The position numbers and the translations under genes are program-made. From Mortierella alpina (taxonomy: Eukaryota > Mortierellomycota > Mortierellomycetes > Mortierellales > Mortierellaceae), in the NCBI GenBank assembly GCA_029449245.1, contig JANATF010000012.1:744001-808000 (forward strand): a stretch of 64,000 nucleotides of DNA, in the 5' to 3' direction. This document shows, piece after piece, positions 52,256 through 62,519 of the stretch. The notes beneath the pieces were generated by a model, which was given only the letters and a program-made list of their open reading frames with translations, ran no database searches and had not been told where the DNA came from. How positions within the stretch are numbered: position 1 is the first letter of the stretch; each line of letters opens with the position of its first letter.

Positions 52256-53024
52256 CTACATAAAATCTTCCTCGAACGCTTCCACATCGCCATCGTGGTC
52301 CATGTTCCGATAATTGGAGGACCCCTTCATGTCTGCTTCGTCAAAGATGGAAGCATAGGACCGTTCGGATGCCTTCTGCTTCAATGCCTGGATCTGTCGG
52401 AACTCTTCCTGCTGGACCTCCTGTTCCCTCTCCTTCTGCATCTTGCGATAGACCCGTTCATGATCAGCCTTCTCCTGTGCAAGATCCGGAAACCTCTCGA
52501 CCTTGGTCTTGTTGAGCCTGTTGACAATCTCATTTATCCTCTCAGCCACATGCACTCGCTTTACAAGCTTGTTCTTCTTGAAGCTGACCTGCCCAACATC
52601 CATGTCACCTGTCTTCTTGAGGTTCGACCACGGTGTGTAGATGATGGTCAGGTTGTTCTTTTTGTTGCCCTCGATCGAATTGGCCTTGACCAGTTGTGCT
52701 AGATCGTCCAGCAGTGCCTGCGGGATGTTGTCCCAGCTCTGATCGGATCCCAGACGCAGGTACACGTGCGCACTTGAGAGTTTGTCGACGTGGAACCAGA
52801 CGTCCTCCTCAAATCCATGCCGGATCAGATCCTCGTTCTCAAACTTGTCCTTGCCCATATAAATGACGGCCGACGGACTCACGGCTATGGGATCCAGCGA
52901 GGGCAGGTTAGAAGTGTTGCTGGTGTGTGTGCGGGTGTGATTTGTCCATCGAAGCAGCATGGGCTGCATGCACTGTCTGATCAGGATTCATCGCCCTACC
53001 GTTGGAAGAAAAGTACAGAACCAT
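52256..53024 (-). CDS. CCDC25-like NFACT-R domain protein
   Basis: Two exons, 53024-53000 (25 nt) and 52884-52256, phase 1, giving 217 residues (human CCDC25 has 208). The tiny first exon supplies MVLYFSSN, and the splice leads to AVSPSAVIYMGKDKFENEDL, the conserved family start. Next come WFHVDKLSSAHVYLRL and a C-terminal Glu/Lys/Arg-rich coiled coil. The NFACT-R (DUF814) fold is shared with Rqc2/NEMF. In animals CCDC25 is reported as a membrane sensor of extracellular DNA; that need not apply to fungi, where a tRNA or ribosome-related role is an equal guess. A longer open frame upstream of 52884 is intron, not coding. Confidence 0.92.
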
Positions 53025-53800
53025 GGCGCTATAGGCTGTGTCCAAGTGCGTCCTTGTGTTCCTTGTGTCCTATGGCGTTGTCGAGTGTGCGGCTTCCTTC
53101 CAGGCGTGCGTGTTCTTCAGATGTCCAGCGCTCGGGGCTGAGGAATGGAAGAAAAACCTTAGGGGTCAAGCTGGTCTTCAGTCTTCAGGCCCAGAGGCAC
53201 ACACAACCCTGTGGCTTTGCGCAGAATTCCGTTGAAAGAGCGCTCAGCGCACCATCCTTGGGTTGTAGGTTAGGGCTCGGCGATCACGACGACACCCCCG
53301 CTCTGAGTGTTTGAGTACTTGGGGAAAACAGCGTGCGGCGTCCTTGTCAACAGCCGCCTCTCATTACTGCCTGGTTGCTGCCACTGCCGGACGGCAAGCA
53401 TTATTGGGTGAGAGATAAAGCGCCGTATTTGGCTGTACACATTTGGATATTGACTGAACCACACTCCGCATATTTACTAACATATCTGGTGGAACTAGTG
53501 TGTGAAAGAGTGCAGTAGACAGGAGGGGCAGCGAGTCATGGCTACAAAGATTAATATAGTCACTGTGGTTGAGAAGAAGTAGTAAAGAAAAGACGTTTGT
53601 ATGTGAAGATGCTGAGCAGTACTTGAAATTCATTTAGATAATGCAGTCCTTGAAAATGACGGGGTTGCGTCCAGGAGTCTTTCTATGACGCCTGAGCAAT
53701 TAATGGCAGATCGTCCTTCTCGAGGGGACCGCAGCGCACGCTCTCAGGGCGTGCACACCCCTGAAGGCGCGGAAAAAAAAAGAGAATCATGTTTGATATT

Positions 53801-53826
53801 CAGGGCTCAGCGTGCTCTGAGCCCTG
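53801..53826. repeat. perfect 10-bp inverted repeat (hairpin)
   Basis: CAGGGCTCAG at 53801-53810 and its exact reverse complement at 53817-53826, with a 6-base loop. A second, 6-bp stem TCAGGG/CCCTGA lies at 53744-53749 and 53759-53764. No coding role is seen. It could be a transcript hairpin, a terminator-like fold or a protein site. Confidence 0.7.
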
Positions 53827-53973
53827 CTTGGCTTGAGTGATTGGCATCTTTGCCATAGGGTTTTTGGCGCCAATCTTGGTGTCATGGCGCTGGCGTAGCC
53901 ATTGAGCACCTGTATATAATAGTAATACTAGAGTTTGTTCAGGACGGGTAATGTGCACGACAGTTTAGAGCCT

Positions 53974-54223
53974 CTAGCGAGTGTTGCTGCATCTTTGAGT
54001 ATCGACTATTTCCGGAGAAATAAGCGCAGTGACTTTGTCCCAGAACAGAGAGAGTACAAAGGAAATGGAAGGAAAAAAGAAGTGGAAGAAAAGTGGAAGA
54101 ACTTCGGACGGTGATGAATGGTACTGTTGCGGGCTGCAGCATACCTTTAGCATAGTGGGGCGAGACCTGCCACAGATGCCGGTGGTAGATATCACGCAAG
54201 TCCGTGTGGGCTGGCAATGACAT
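53974..54223 (-). CDS. possible two-exon small protein, 45 residues
   Basis: Tentative. Exon 1 54223-54145 starts at an ATG with AAGAATA before it and a TATTTATAAT box about 50 bases upstream. Exon 2 54032-53974 ends in TAG. The intron (112 nt) has donor AAAG/GTATGC, a long pyrimidine tract and acceptor AAAG, and the phase (1) closes to 46 codons. The protein begins MSLPAHTDLRDIYHRHLW. No family was recognised, and the length allows chance. Confidence 0.28.
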
Positions 54224-54738
54224 TATTCTTGTCGAGTCGAGGGGGCGAGAACGATCCGCATTATTATAAATACCTGGTGGGCTGTGGGCCCATCCATCTG
54301 CATTCTGCAGCTTCTTTTTGTCTTTGTTGTTCCTCCCAGAGTGCGACACTCATCATTGTTGAGTGCAAGAAGATAGTAAGGAATCGTGTAAAAATAGATT
54401 TGACAATGAAGCAAAGGCCCAATCACGCCAGTGGCGTGCGTGAACAGGGGCAACGAGGACTGAAAGACCGCACGGCGGGGGGGCACAATAAAATAAATAG
54501 ACTACCAACCATTCAGGTCTCTTTTCGACCTCTTTCTTTCCTTCGTTCTGCTCGTCCTCACCCACACCTCCTCTCCTTCACTGCTCTCTTTCGCTGCCTG
54601 CGTGCCTTCTCGATTCCCATCCATTCCATCGCACGCAAGATATACAGACACCCACCCTCGCAGCCGCCCCTCTGACGCACACCAGCCGTTACTCAACTCC
54701 CCACACCTCCTTTTTTGTATATTCCTCACACCTCCACC

Positions 54739-56357
54739 ATGAGTTACTACAACTCCTCCTCCCCTCCTGTGGCCCCACGCTCCACAAAGCCCGTCTACAG
54801 CAACACTGCAAACTCGGGCAATACCTTCGTGGCTGCCACCCCCAACTATATCAGCTCCCCTTTCGACGACGACCCCGTCCCGCAGCACAACAACCACACC
54901 TACGAGAAGGACCCCTACAGCAATCCCTACAACCCAGACTACATAGCCTCGCCCTATAAGCCCAACGATACCCAGCAGAGAAGCAACAACAGCTACAACC
55001 AGTCCTCTACCCAAGAACACTCGCTCTCGCCCTCTTTCACTGAAAAGAACCTGGCCGGGTCTGGCTCACCCGGTGGACAAACGTATGCTATGCAGCACCT
55101 GTCCAACAACAATCATCAGAACGGCCCGTACGACAACAATACCAACATCAACACCAACCAGCATTACAATCGCGACTCGTATTACCAAACCAATAACCCC
55201 AACTACTACAATGGCTACGATGAAGAGCGCCCCTCGCTCTCGAACGATACGGCGCCCATGCGTCCCCACGCCGATATGGAGACGTCTGAGGGCCTCACCC
55301 GAGGCAAGAGCGGCGTGACAAAGGTCAAATACGGCAAGGAAAAGTCAAAGTACCTCAAGTGTTTCCCCTGCATCCGTTCGACTTGCGGCCGTGTGACCTG
55401 CTGCTGCTGCCTCCTGCTGCTGTTGATTATCATTGTGCTGGCGATTGTCATTGTCACCATGTTCAAGCTGCCGTCCGTCAACTACCTGGGTCTGCAGAAC
55501 GCACCCGATTTCAAGATCAACAGCGGCACCACCTCCTTCTCAGTCAATATGGTCGCCAACATCAATGTCACCAACCCCAATCCCCTTGGCTTTAGCTTTG
55601 AAGCGATTACTGCCACGGTATGTCGTTTGTTCCTTTATTTGTCTACAGTAGCGTCTCTCCTATCTTGTCTTTTTTCGTTGTATGATGAGGTAGTAAAAGG
55701 GGGGAGGGGACACTCGACGACAACCCTAGCACAACGTGCGCGCGCGGGGTGCTGGAGGAGAATGTTTCTGCTTATCAACGCAGCGTACTCGCACACACTC
55801 CTTTTTTTTCTCGAGCCAGTGCCAAGACACGAGCAGCCCGAGGGGGCTGTTGAAACACGGCATCTTCTTTTCTCAGATTTAAGATTTGCGGCGGTGCACC
55901 CTATTCCACATCTGCCGTAGTGGGCGTTTGTATAATCGGAATGGTGGAGATTCATATTTCCCTTTTGGCCTCGACTCTAACCCTCCCTGCCCATCTTTTT
56001 ATTTCCCTCTGCTTATAGGCTTACTACCCCGACTATGCTCCGTCCATCGGCGGTGGCAATCTCACCAACGTCAAGTTCCCCAAAAAGTCAACCACAACCC
56101 TTCAGTTCCCCATTGACGCCCAGTACGACAGCTCTCAGGACGTGGGGCACAAGGTCGTTCAGGACATCCTCAATCGATGCGGACTCCTAGGAGGCACAAA
56201 GACTCAGTTGACCATCAACTACGACCTCAAGCTGACCATCAAGATCATTGGCATCAGCATCAGTCCCGTCATCAAGAACCAGCACGTCAACTTTGCGTGC
56301 CCAGACAACATTGGCGAACTCGCTCCAACAGGCCTCATCCCTGGCCTGCGCAAGTAG
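54739..56357 (+). CDS. LEA2-type single-pass membrane protein
   Basis: Two exons, 54739-55617 and 56019-56357, phase 0, intron 401 nt, giving 405 residues. The N-terminal 200 residues are Asn/Tyr/Ser/Pro-rich and disordered. A Cys cluster (KCFPCIRSTCGRVTCCCC) immediately precedes one membrane helix (LLLLLIIIVLAIVIVTMF, about residues 233-252), suggesting palmitoylation. The outer part holds a LEA_2/WHy beta-sandwich: FKINSGTTSFSVNMVANINVTNPNPLGFSFE, then TTLQFPIDAQY and LKLTIKIIGISISP. This type II layout matches plant NDR1/HIN1-like proteins and fungal LEA2-domain proteins such as yeast Tag1 (vacuolar). The function here is unknown. AATAAA at 56650-56655. Confidence 0.82.
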
Positions 56358-56758
56358 TGTCCTCATCGACTTTCTTGACTTTGGGCACAGCCAATTTTCG
56401 CCACAGCGTTCCTGTATGTAGACCCGCCTCCTCTGCCCTCTCGACCCACTTTTTCTTTATATATTTGTTCTCAACCTCGCCATCCAAAACGCGCTATTGT
56501 ACCATAAAGAACAACACAGCCAATCAACAAAAGCTACAAGCAGGGACAAGGTGTTTCTGCATGGACCTTCTGTCTTGTTATGACCTCGACAGACCCCCTC
56601 TTGTTTATATGTTCAATCTTTGTATCTACCTCTTGGAATCTCACTCAGAAATAAATGAAAAAAAAACCAGAAATACCATCATCATTCATCGTCATCGTCA
56701 TCGTGAAAGAACGAAGCATGTATTCAAGGATAGGTACTTGTAAAGAAAAACGGAATGA
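56358..56758. other. convergent intergenic region
   Basis: 3' ends of the LEA2-like gene (+) and CSB gene (-). AATAAA at 56650-56655 fits the plus-strand gene. A short ATC/CATCGT-rich stretch lies at 56678-56705. No gene seen. Confidence 0.55.
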
Positions 56759-59700
56759 TTAGTAATACTCTGGCTTCAGTTTCCACCATCCTTGACCATC
56801 CACCGGTGACTTTTCCAAGACCGCAATGCCCCTGAGCATCTTTTTGAACACCAGCTGCTCCACCTCCGCAAGCTGGTCCTGGAAATGACCTACAAGATCC
56901 GCAGATCGCACCCTCCCGCCTTGATCAAGCATGTAATCCTGAATCTTGGTAATCAGATTCTCGCGTGATCCCTCCTGCAGGACCGTTAGCATGGCCGTCG
57001 CGCCGTCGCCAGTACTGCTGTCATTGTTAATAGGCGAGGATCCACCCGAAGACGATCGAGACCGCGAAGGACTGTGGATACCGCTACTATTGCCACGACC
57101 TCTACTTGTGCCCACTTCCTGCTCCAATTGCTTTCGTTCAAGCATGCCTGCCAACAAAGTCGAGGAACTGGCCACACTGGAAGTCGCGGACGACCCAATA
57201 CCTGCTGACTGCTGCCTGCCTGGACTAGATGCACCTGCTCCTACAACCGGGCGGCCAAATCGACTCGGGAGTGCTGATGCGACAACACTAGGATTGAATG
57301 CGTTGGCAGTTCCAAATCTTGGCTTGGGTGATGATGATAATGATGACGATGACGATGCTGATGCTGATGTTGAAGCAGACGACGACGCCTGTTGTCGCCG
57401 TTCCTGATCTTGTTGCTGCATCAAATACATCTTTGGCGCTCCTGCAGTTCCCGACCTTCCAGTCCAGGTCGGTACATCCAGGTCCTGGCGCCTACGTCGT
57501 TTTCTAGATTCCTTTAACGCGGCCATGGCGCGCTCCGCCACCCTTGTAGCTAATATTATCATGGTTAAGATGAGTGGAACAACAATATTTTGGCGAACAC
57601 AGGGTTCAGTGTTGTTCAAACAGCCATTCACTTAGTTCGAGGGAATACGTACCTTCTCGCTCCACTATCAAATGCTCTTGCTTTGCAGAATCCATAATGT
57701 CGTCGTGCTTGAGCGCGCTGTGGACGCCTGACATCTCAAACAAACTTGTCAAGATATTGGTCTCACTACCCTCCTGAGAGAGGCTCGCATCAGTAGGTTC
57801 TTTAGCCGACTTGAATTCAAGTTCCTCATCCTCCTCGTCCTTAACAACACCGCCGGGGAGAGAGCTCGATTCACGAGGCATCTTGCTGAAAATAACAAAA
57901 AGGGTTTCAATAAGTGTTAGCTTGCGAAAGTTGAATTGGTTTCATCTTCAAAAGACCACGACCATACATACAAACATACATACACATGTCTCTCGCCACA
58001 CAAAAAAAAAATTGCACCCATCTCGAACCACTTACAATTTCTCAATCTTGCGAACGCCATCAATCGCCGAGAGTTCTTCCAGATTATCGCCTCTTTTCTT
58101 GGACGACTTTCCTTTGGTCCTAACGCCACGTTTGGACTTGATCGCCACCTCCGAGCCGGCAAATATTCCGCCAGTCTCGGTACCAACAGCATCCTCTCCC
58201 TCGAGCGTGAATAAATCTGCCATGTCATGGCTCTTGAAGAACCTTCGCTGCTTTGGGTCCTTGAGGATCTTGTTTGTCAAGAACTGCTTGAAAATCTGCC
58301 GATGATAAATCTTTTCTTCGATGGTGCCCGATGTCATCAGTCGGTAAATCGTCACCTCTCTTGTTTGCCCAAGGCGCCAGGCACGCTCTCTTGCCTGAAC
58401 GTCCGTGGATGGATTCCAGTCTGGATCAAAGATTATGACCCGGTCCGCACCTGTCAAGTTGACTCCGAGACCTCCGACCTTGGTCGTCAAAAGGAACACA
58501 TAGATATCATCCCTGGCATTGAACTCGTCCACAAGTCCCATTCGGTTCTGAATCGGAGTCGTGCCATCCATACGCCTGTATACGTAGTCCTCTCCCTTGA
58601 TGAACTTTTCCAGAATATCAAGCATTGTCCGAGTTTGGGAGAACAAGAGTACGCGATGTTTCTCCTTTTGCCACATCTGCAGTAGGGCTTTGACCACTAC
58701 CATCTTGCCGCTCTTTTTGTAGTCGCCATAATCTGGATCATCCTTGTGCTGCTCCCGTCCAAGAATATCAGCATGGTTGCAAATCTTTCTGACGAGGTCG
58801 ATCCCGTAAAGTGCGTGCCGCTTGCCCTCCATGATCGAGGATAGCTCGTTCGACTTTATGAAATCCTCGTATGCTGCCCGCTGAGGTGGAGTCAGCTTGC
58901 AGAACAAGACCTGCTCAGATTTTTTGGGCATATCAGTGGCAACATCGACTTTCATCCGTCTCAGCAGGTAAGGATTGATCAGATCCCTCAAAACCACTGC
59001 GCATTTGTAGGCGGTCTGTACTTGAATGTTGCTGGCATTCGCGTAACCTCCAAGGTTGATCGGGATCGCAAACTGCGACTGGAAGACGGGCAAGGTGCCG
59101 AGACGGCCCGGGAACACAAAGTCAAAGAGCGACCAAAGCTCGTTTAGGTTGTTCTGGATCGGCGTGCCTGACAGGATGATGCGGTGCGGTGTTCGGAACT
59201 GCTTACACGTCAAAGTGATATCGGCATCTGGGTTGCGAATCTTGTGACCCTCGTCCAGGATGATATAGGACCAATTTTTGCGCAAAAGCCGCGATGAATG
59301 TATGCGAAGACCCGCGTAGGTCGTAACAATAACATGGCCCTTGGTGCTGATCCGATCAACAATGTCGTCTGCAACAGTCCTTTCCTCCGTATCGGAACCT
59401 CTTCCTCGCCGCGCTCGTCCGCCGAATGGCTTCTTGGTTTTTCTCTTTTTTGCACTGCTGCTGTTGCCGTAACCGTCCGAAAATGAGTCGTCCTCGATAC
59501 TGAAGTTATTCTCGGCCTGCTTGCTGTGCATTCCACTCCCACTCGAGTGCAGGATTGCAACACGCATCGGGGGCCACCATCGATGAAATTCCTTGACCCA
59601 TTGCTTCAGCAATGTTGCAGGACAAACAACGATGACTGGTGCATCCAGCTTGCCGCTGTACAAGAGACCCGCCAGAAACGAGATGATCTGAATCGTTTTG

Positions 59701-61629
59701 CCTAGACCCTAGAGCGCGACAAAAAACACTGCATTAGTTTTCTCGGGACATCCTTTTTTATACTTGATGTAAGCGGCAGTTCAATTGAAGGCAAGTAACT
59801 GACCATTTCATCGCCGATAATGCCACCTGCACCTTGGCAATGGAGCTCCCAGAGCCACTGCGTGCAAGTCTTTTGATAGTCAAAGAGATTCGAGTAAATA
59901 TCGCCTGGAATTCTGTATCCGCCTTCCAGCTCTGCGTCAGGTATACTGGGGTGTGGGCTATTCATCTCCAGGCTCGGGTCCTGCCGCTGTTCCTGATTTT
60001 CCCACCCCTCTTCCAAGTCTGTCTCCATGGACGCATCTGGCTAAGTATCACATAAAAAACAAGCAGTGCTTAGTACCACTTTACACTCTATAATCTACAC
60101 TCTGCATGTCATCCCACACGATCACACATTAGCTACACCTACGTGATTCACTCGCCAGCGCAGATGCCGCCGCTTTTGCGCCCACTCTGACAGTCGCTTC
60201 TGGTAATGCATTTCATCGCCATCGTCTTCGCAAAGAAACCTGTAGGCTGCTCCTCCTTTGGATCTCTTTTTCGATTTTTCAGTGTCCAATAAATCCTCTT
60301 CTGCCTTGAAGTCATCGTCGTCTGATAGCTCCTGTAGATCCGAATAATCCTTGTCGTCCTTCGAGTCCAGACCGCTGTCGGTGCCATCCTTCTCTGCGAA
60401 ATCAGAGTCGAGGTTATCCGTCGCGGTGTCATCTTCCATCAATGAACCATCGTCGCTTTTATCAACCTCCGATGCGATCTTGCTTCGCGCTTTCCTCATG
60501 CTGGATCGCTCTGCTGGCGCGGTAGAGAGCAGCAACGACTGGCTTGGAAGCTCTTTTTTTACTTTTTTGTCAATGAGGCTCCACGACGGCCGCGTGAGGT
60601 TGATGTGGGATTTGGGTGGTGCGTCGACTGCTGCAGGTACAGCCATAGTTGATCCGATCGCGCTACTGCCATGCTTTGACTTTTCTAAACCAGATACGGC
60701 TGCAAATGGGGTGATCTTTCCTGTGCGGATCAGATATTCGCGATGGGACTCGCCGTCATTCTGAGCCGAGGATGTGGATGTGGTTGACACTGACGATACA
60801 AATAGAGAGTGAAGCGGAGACAGGGGAGAAGACGTTAGAATGCTGAATAACGTCTCGTTCATTGGCGAGGAACAAAATTAAAAGGGTCGCTTGGCTCACT
60901 CTTACCTGAAAGAGGTTTCCCTGTTTTCCTAGCGTGTATCCTCTCTGCGATATCCTGCTCGTCCCTTTCAGCTTGCAGCAGTTCATCCGTCTAAAAAACC
61001 CGTAGCGATCGACAGTTTCGAGGGTCGGTAAGTTGTTTCAAAGATGGCACTGCAATGTCTTTGAAGTCTATAGCACGACACAGCTCAACTAACCAGATCG
61101 CCGAGTCTATCCTCGAGATTCGACCATGCGAACGAACCTCGCTCGAGTTTCTTCCTATTGCTTTCTAGTTTCCGAATTTCTAGACGCAGCTTACTGAGGT
61201 ATGCAAATGTCACTGTCAATGCCCAGCTCACCGTCGACCTGGCAAAGCAGTAGGCTTTGTTGTCTCAGTGCTGTTGGTTTGGGCAACACTCACTTTGCAT
61301 CCTTGAGGGTCTTTTCCAAGCGCTTCTTATCCAACTCGTTGTCTTTGGCGTCGAGAGCTTTGCTGGCCTGTGGAAGAGGCGGATACACCCAGGGTCAGAG
61401 TCTTACAGGAGTGAATGCGTGGATAGTTGCGCGTGCAGGAGATGCACCGTGCATGTTTGTCTCTCACCTTGGCGATGATGTCCCGCTCCAGAGTATCCTG
61501 GTCCACCATGCCCACCCCTAGCAGTGCATTGAGGTTTTCTGCTCCATTGTCATTGTCTGCGGTGTCCATGGGATTGTCATTGTCGACGGGTGGGCGGTCC
61601 TGCTCCTGCGAGTGTGTGGAGTGGTCCAT
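56759..61629 (-). CDS. RAD26: CSB/Rad26 (ERCC6-like) SNF2 ATPase
   Basis: Nine exons (minus): 61629-61468, 61367-61294, 61193-61094, 60990-60906, 60789-60143, 60040-59804, 59708-58036, 57885-57653, 57549-56759; phases 0,2,0,1,0,0,2,1 all close, 1,333 residues (yeast Rad26 1,085; human CSB 1,493). An N-terminal Leu-rich helix and acidic region lead to the SNF2 core: motif I GDEMGLGKTIQ (split by an intron), Ia [44 protein letters not shown] and [13 protein letters not shown]. The C-terminus is Ser-rich and ends in a winged-helix-like segment ([22 protein letters not shown]). CSB remodels stalled RNA polymerase II and recruits nucleotide excision repair in the nucleus. A Ser/Lys insert lies between motifs Ia and II. 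Confidence 0.95.
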
Positions 61630-61746
61630 GGACAATGCTCAATGGTGCTTCTAGTGGTAGCCCAGCCGAGGTGCAGGGGAGAGGACGAGAGTAGGAAGAG
61701 GAGAGAGACAGAGAGAGTGAGCTGTCAACCGGCCACGAGAGAACAG

Positions 61747-61748
<2 letters not shown>

Positions 61749-61789
<41 letters not shown>
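61749..61789. repeat. (AG)n microsatellite, about 20 units
   Basis: Uninterrupted AG run, about 120 bases upstream of the RAD26 ATG. It reads CT on the RAD26 strand. Confidence 0.95.
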
Positions 61790-61795
<6 letters not shown>

Positions 61796-62172
61796 CAGAG
61801 TGCGTGTGTAAGAGAGTGGAGTGGAGAGGAGTTGGGAAGCAGAGGGTGCTGTAATAAGGCATGCGTCAACTGAATCGCATTGCCACCACTCTTCGCAGAC
61901 GCATGGGCAATTAGAGAGGGCATGTGCAATTACAGAGGCCATTGCCCTTGGGCACTCCTCCCTCTTCGATTCCTCTTTGTTCTTCCAGCCCTTCCATGCT
62001 GCACCTGCCCTGATCCCTTGATGCCTTGAATTGCTGCTGCTGCTGCTCCGTGCTGTCTCCCGCTGTCAAGTCCCTTGTGTCCTTGTGTCTTTTGTGTCCT
62101 TGGCCAGAGTCCCGTGCTCCTTGTTTGCTCTCTCACATGTCTCTCACATCTCTCTCACATCCATCCATTTGG

Positions 62173-62217
62173 CTCTCTTTCCTCTTTCCTCTTTCCTCTT
62201 TCCTCTTTCCTCTTTCT
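62173..62217. repeat. CTCTTTC heptamer array, about 6 copies
   Basis: Near-perfect tandem 7-mers, on the pyrimidine strand, in the leader of the Hal4-like kinase gene. Confidence 0.9.
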
Positions 62218-62330
62218 TCTCCATTGGGCTGGACTCGATCCGCGTGCTCCTTTCCACTGCTCTGCTTTCAGCAATTCCTGTCCAACACCCTTGCGTCGCA
62301 CTGCAAACTCAACTCTATTCAACTCTATAT

Positions 62331-62386
62331 ATTCCTTCATTCCTTCATTCCTTCATTCCTTCATTCCTTCATTCCTTCATTCCTTT
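62331..62386. repeat. ATTCCTTC octamer array, about 7 copies
   Basis: Tandem 8-mers in the probable 5' leader of the Hal4-like kinase. Unit length 8 is not a multiple of 3, so it is unlikely to be coding. Confidence 0.9.
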
Positions 62387-62519
62387 TCCTTCCTTCTTTC
62401 CTTCTTTTCCTCCCATTCATTGTTTCCTGTCCTTCCTTTTCTCTCCTTCCTTCTCTCCTTCGTTCTCTCCTTCATTCATTCTCTTCTACTCTACTTCTCT
62501 CTTGGCACCCCCCGCAGCC

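Larger units (their letters stand above)
53025..54738. other. large intergenic region with hairpins and one possible small gene
   Basis: 1.7 kb between CCDC25 and the LEA2-like gene. It holds a duplicated CCTTGTGTYCC element at 53051-53071, two hairpins (53744-53764 and 53801-53826), and a possible two-exon small gene on the minus strand (54223-53974). The last 250 bases are the CT-rich leader of the LEA2-like gene. Confidence 0.5.
61630..62519. promoter_or_regulatory. divergent upstream region, RAD26 / Hal4-like kinase
   Basis: 890 bases of mostly simple sequence. An AG microsatellite lies near the RAD26 side, then a tandem CCTTGTGTCC element (62072-62102), CTCTCACAT repeats (62131-62161), a CTCTTTC array and a TTCCTTCA array that probably form the kinase 5' leader. 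An open frame runs through the arrays into the kinase, but its codons come from the repeats. Confidence 0.55.

Noticed and set aside
54217-54675. 152-codon open frame before the LEA2-like gene
   Set aside because: No motif, runs through the CT-rich leader, and ends before the real ATG; chance frame.
62331-62386. CRISPR-like repeat array
   Set aside because: Contiguous 8-mers without spacers in a eukaryotic leader; simple microsatellite.
62031-62519. 163-residue N-terminal extension of the Hal4-like kinase
   Set aside because: It translates CT-rich tandem repeats, and no in-frame ATG was needed for it; ATG 62520 fits better.
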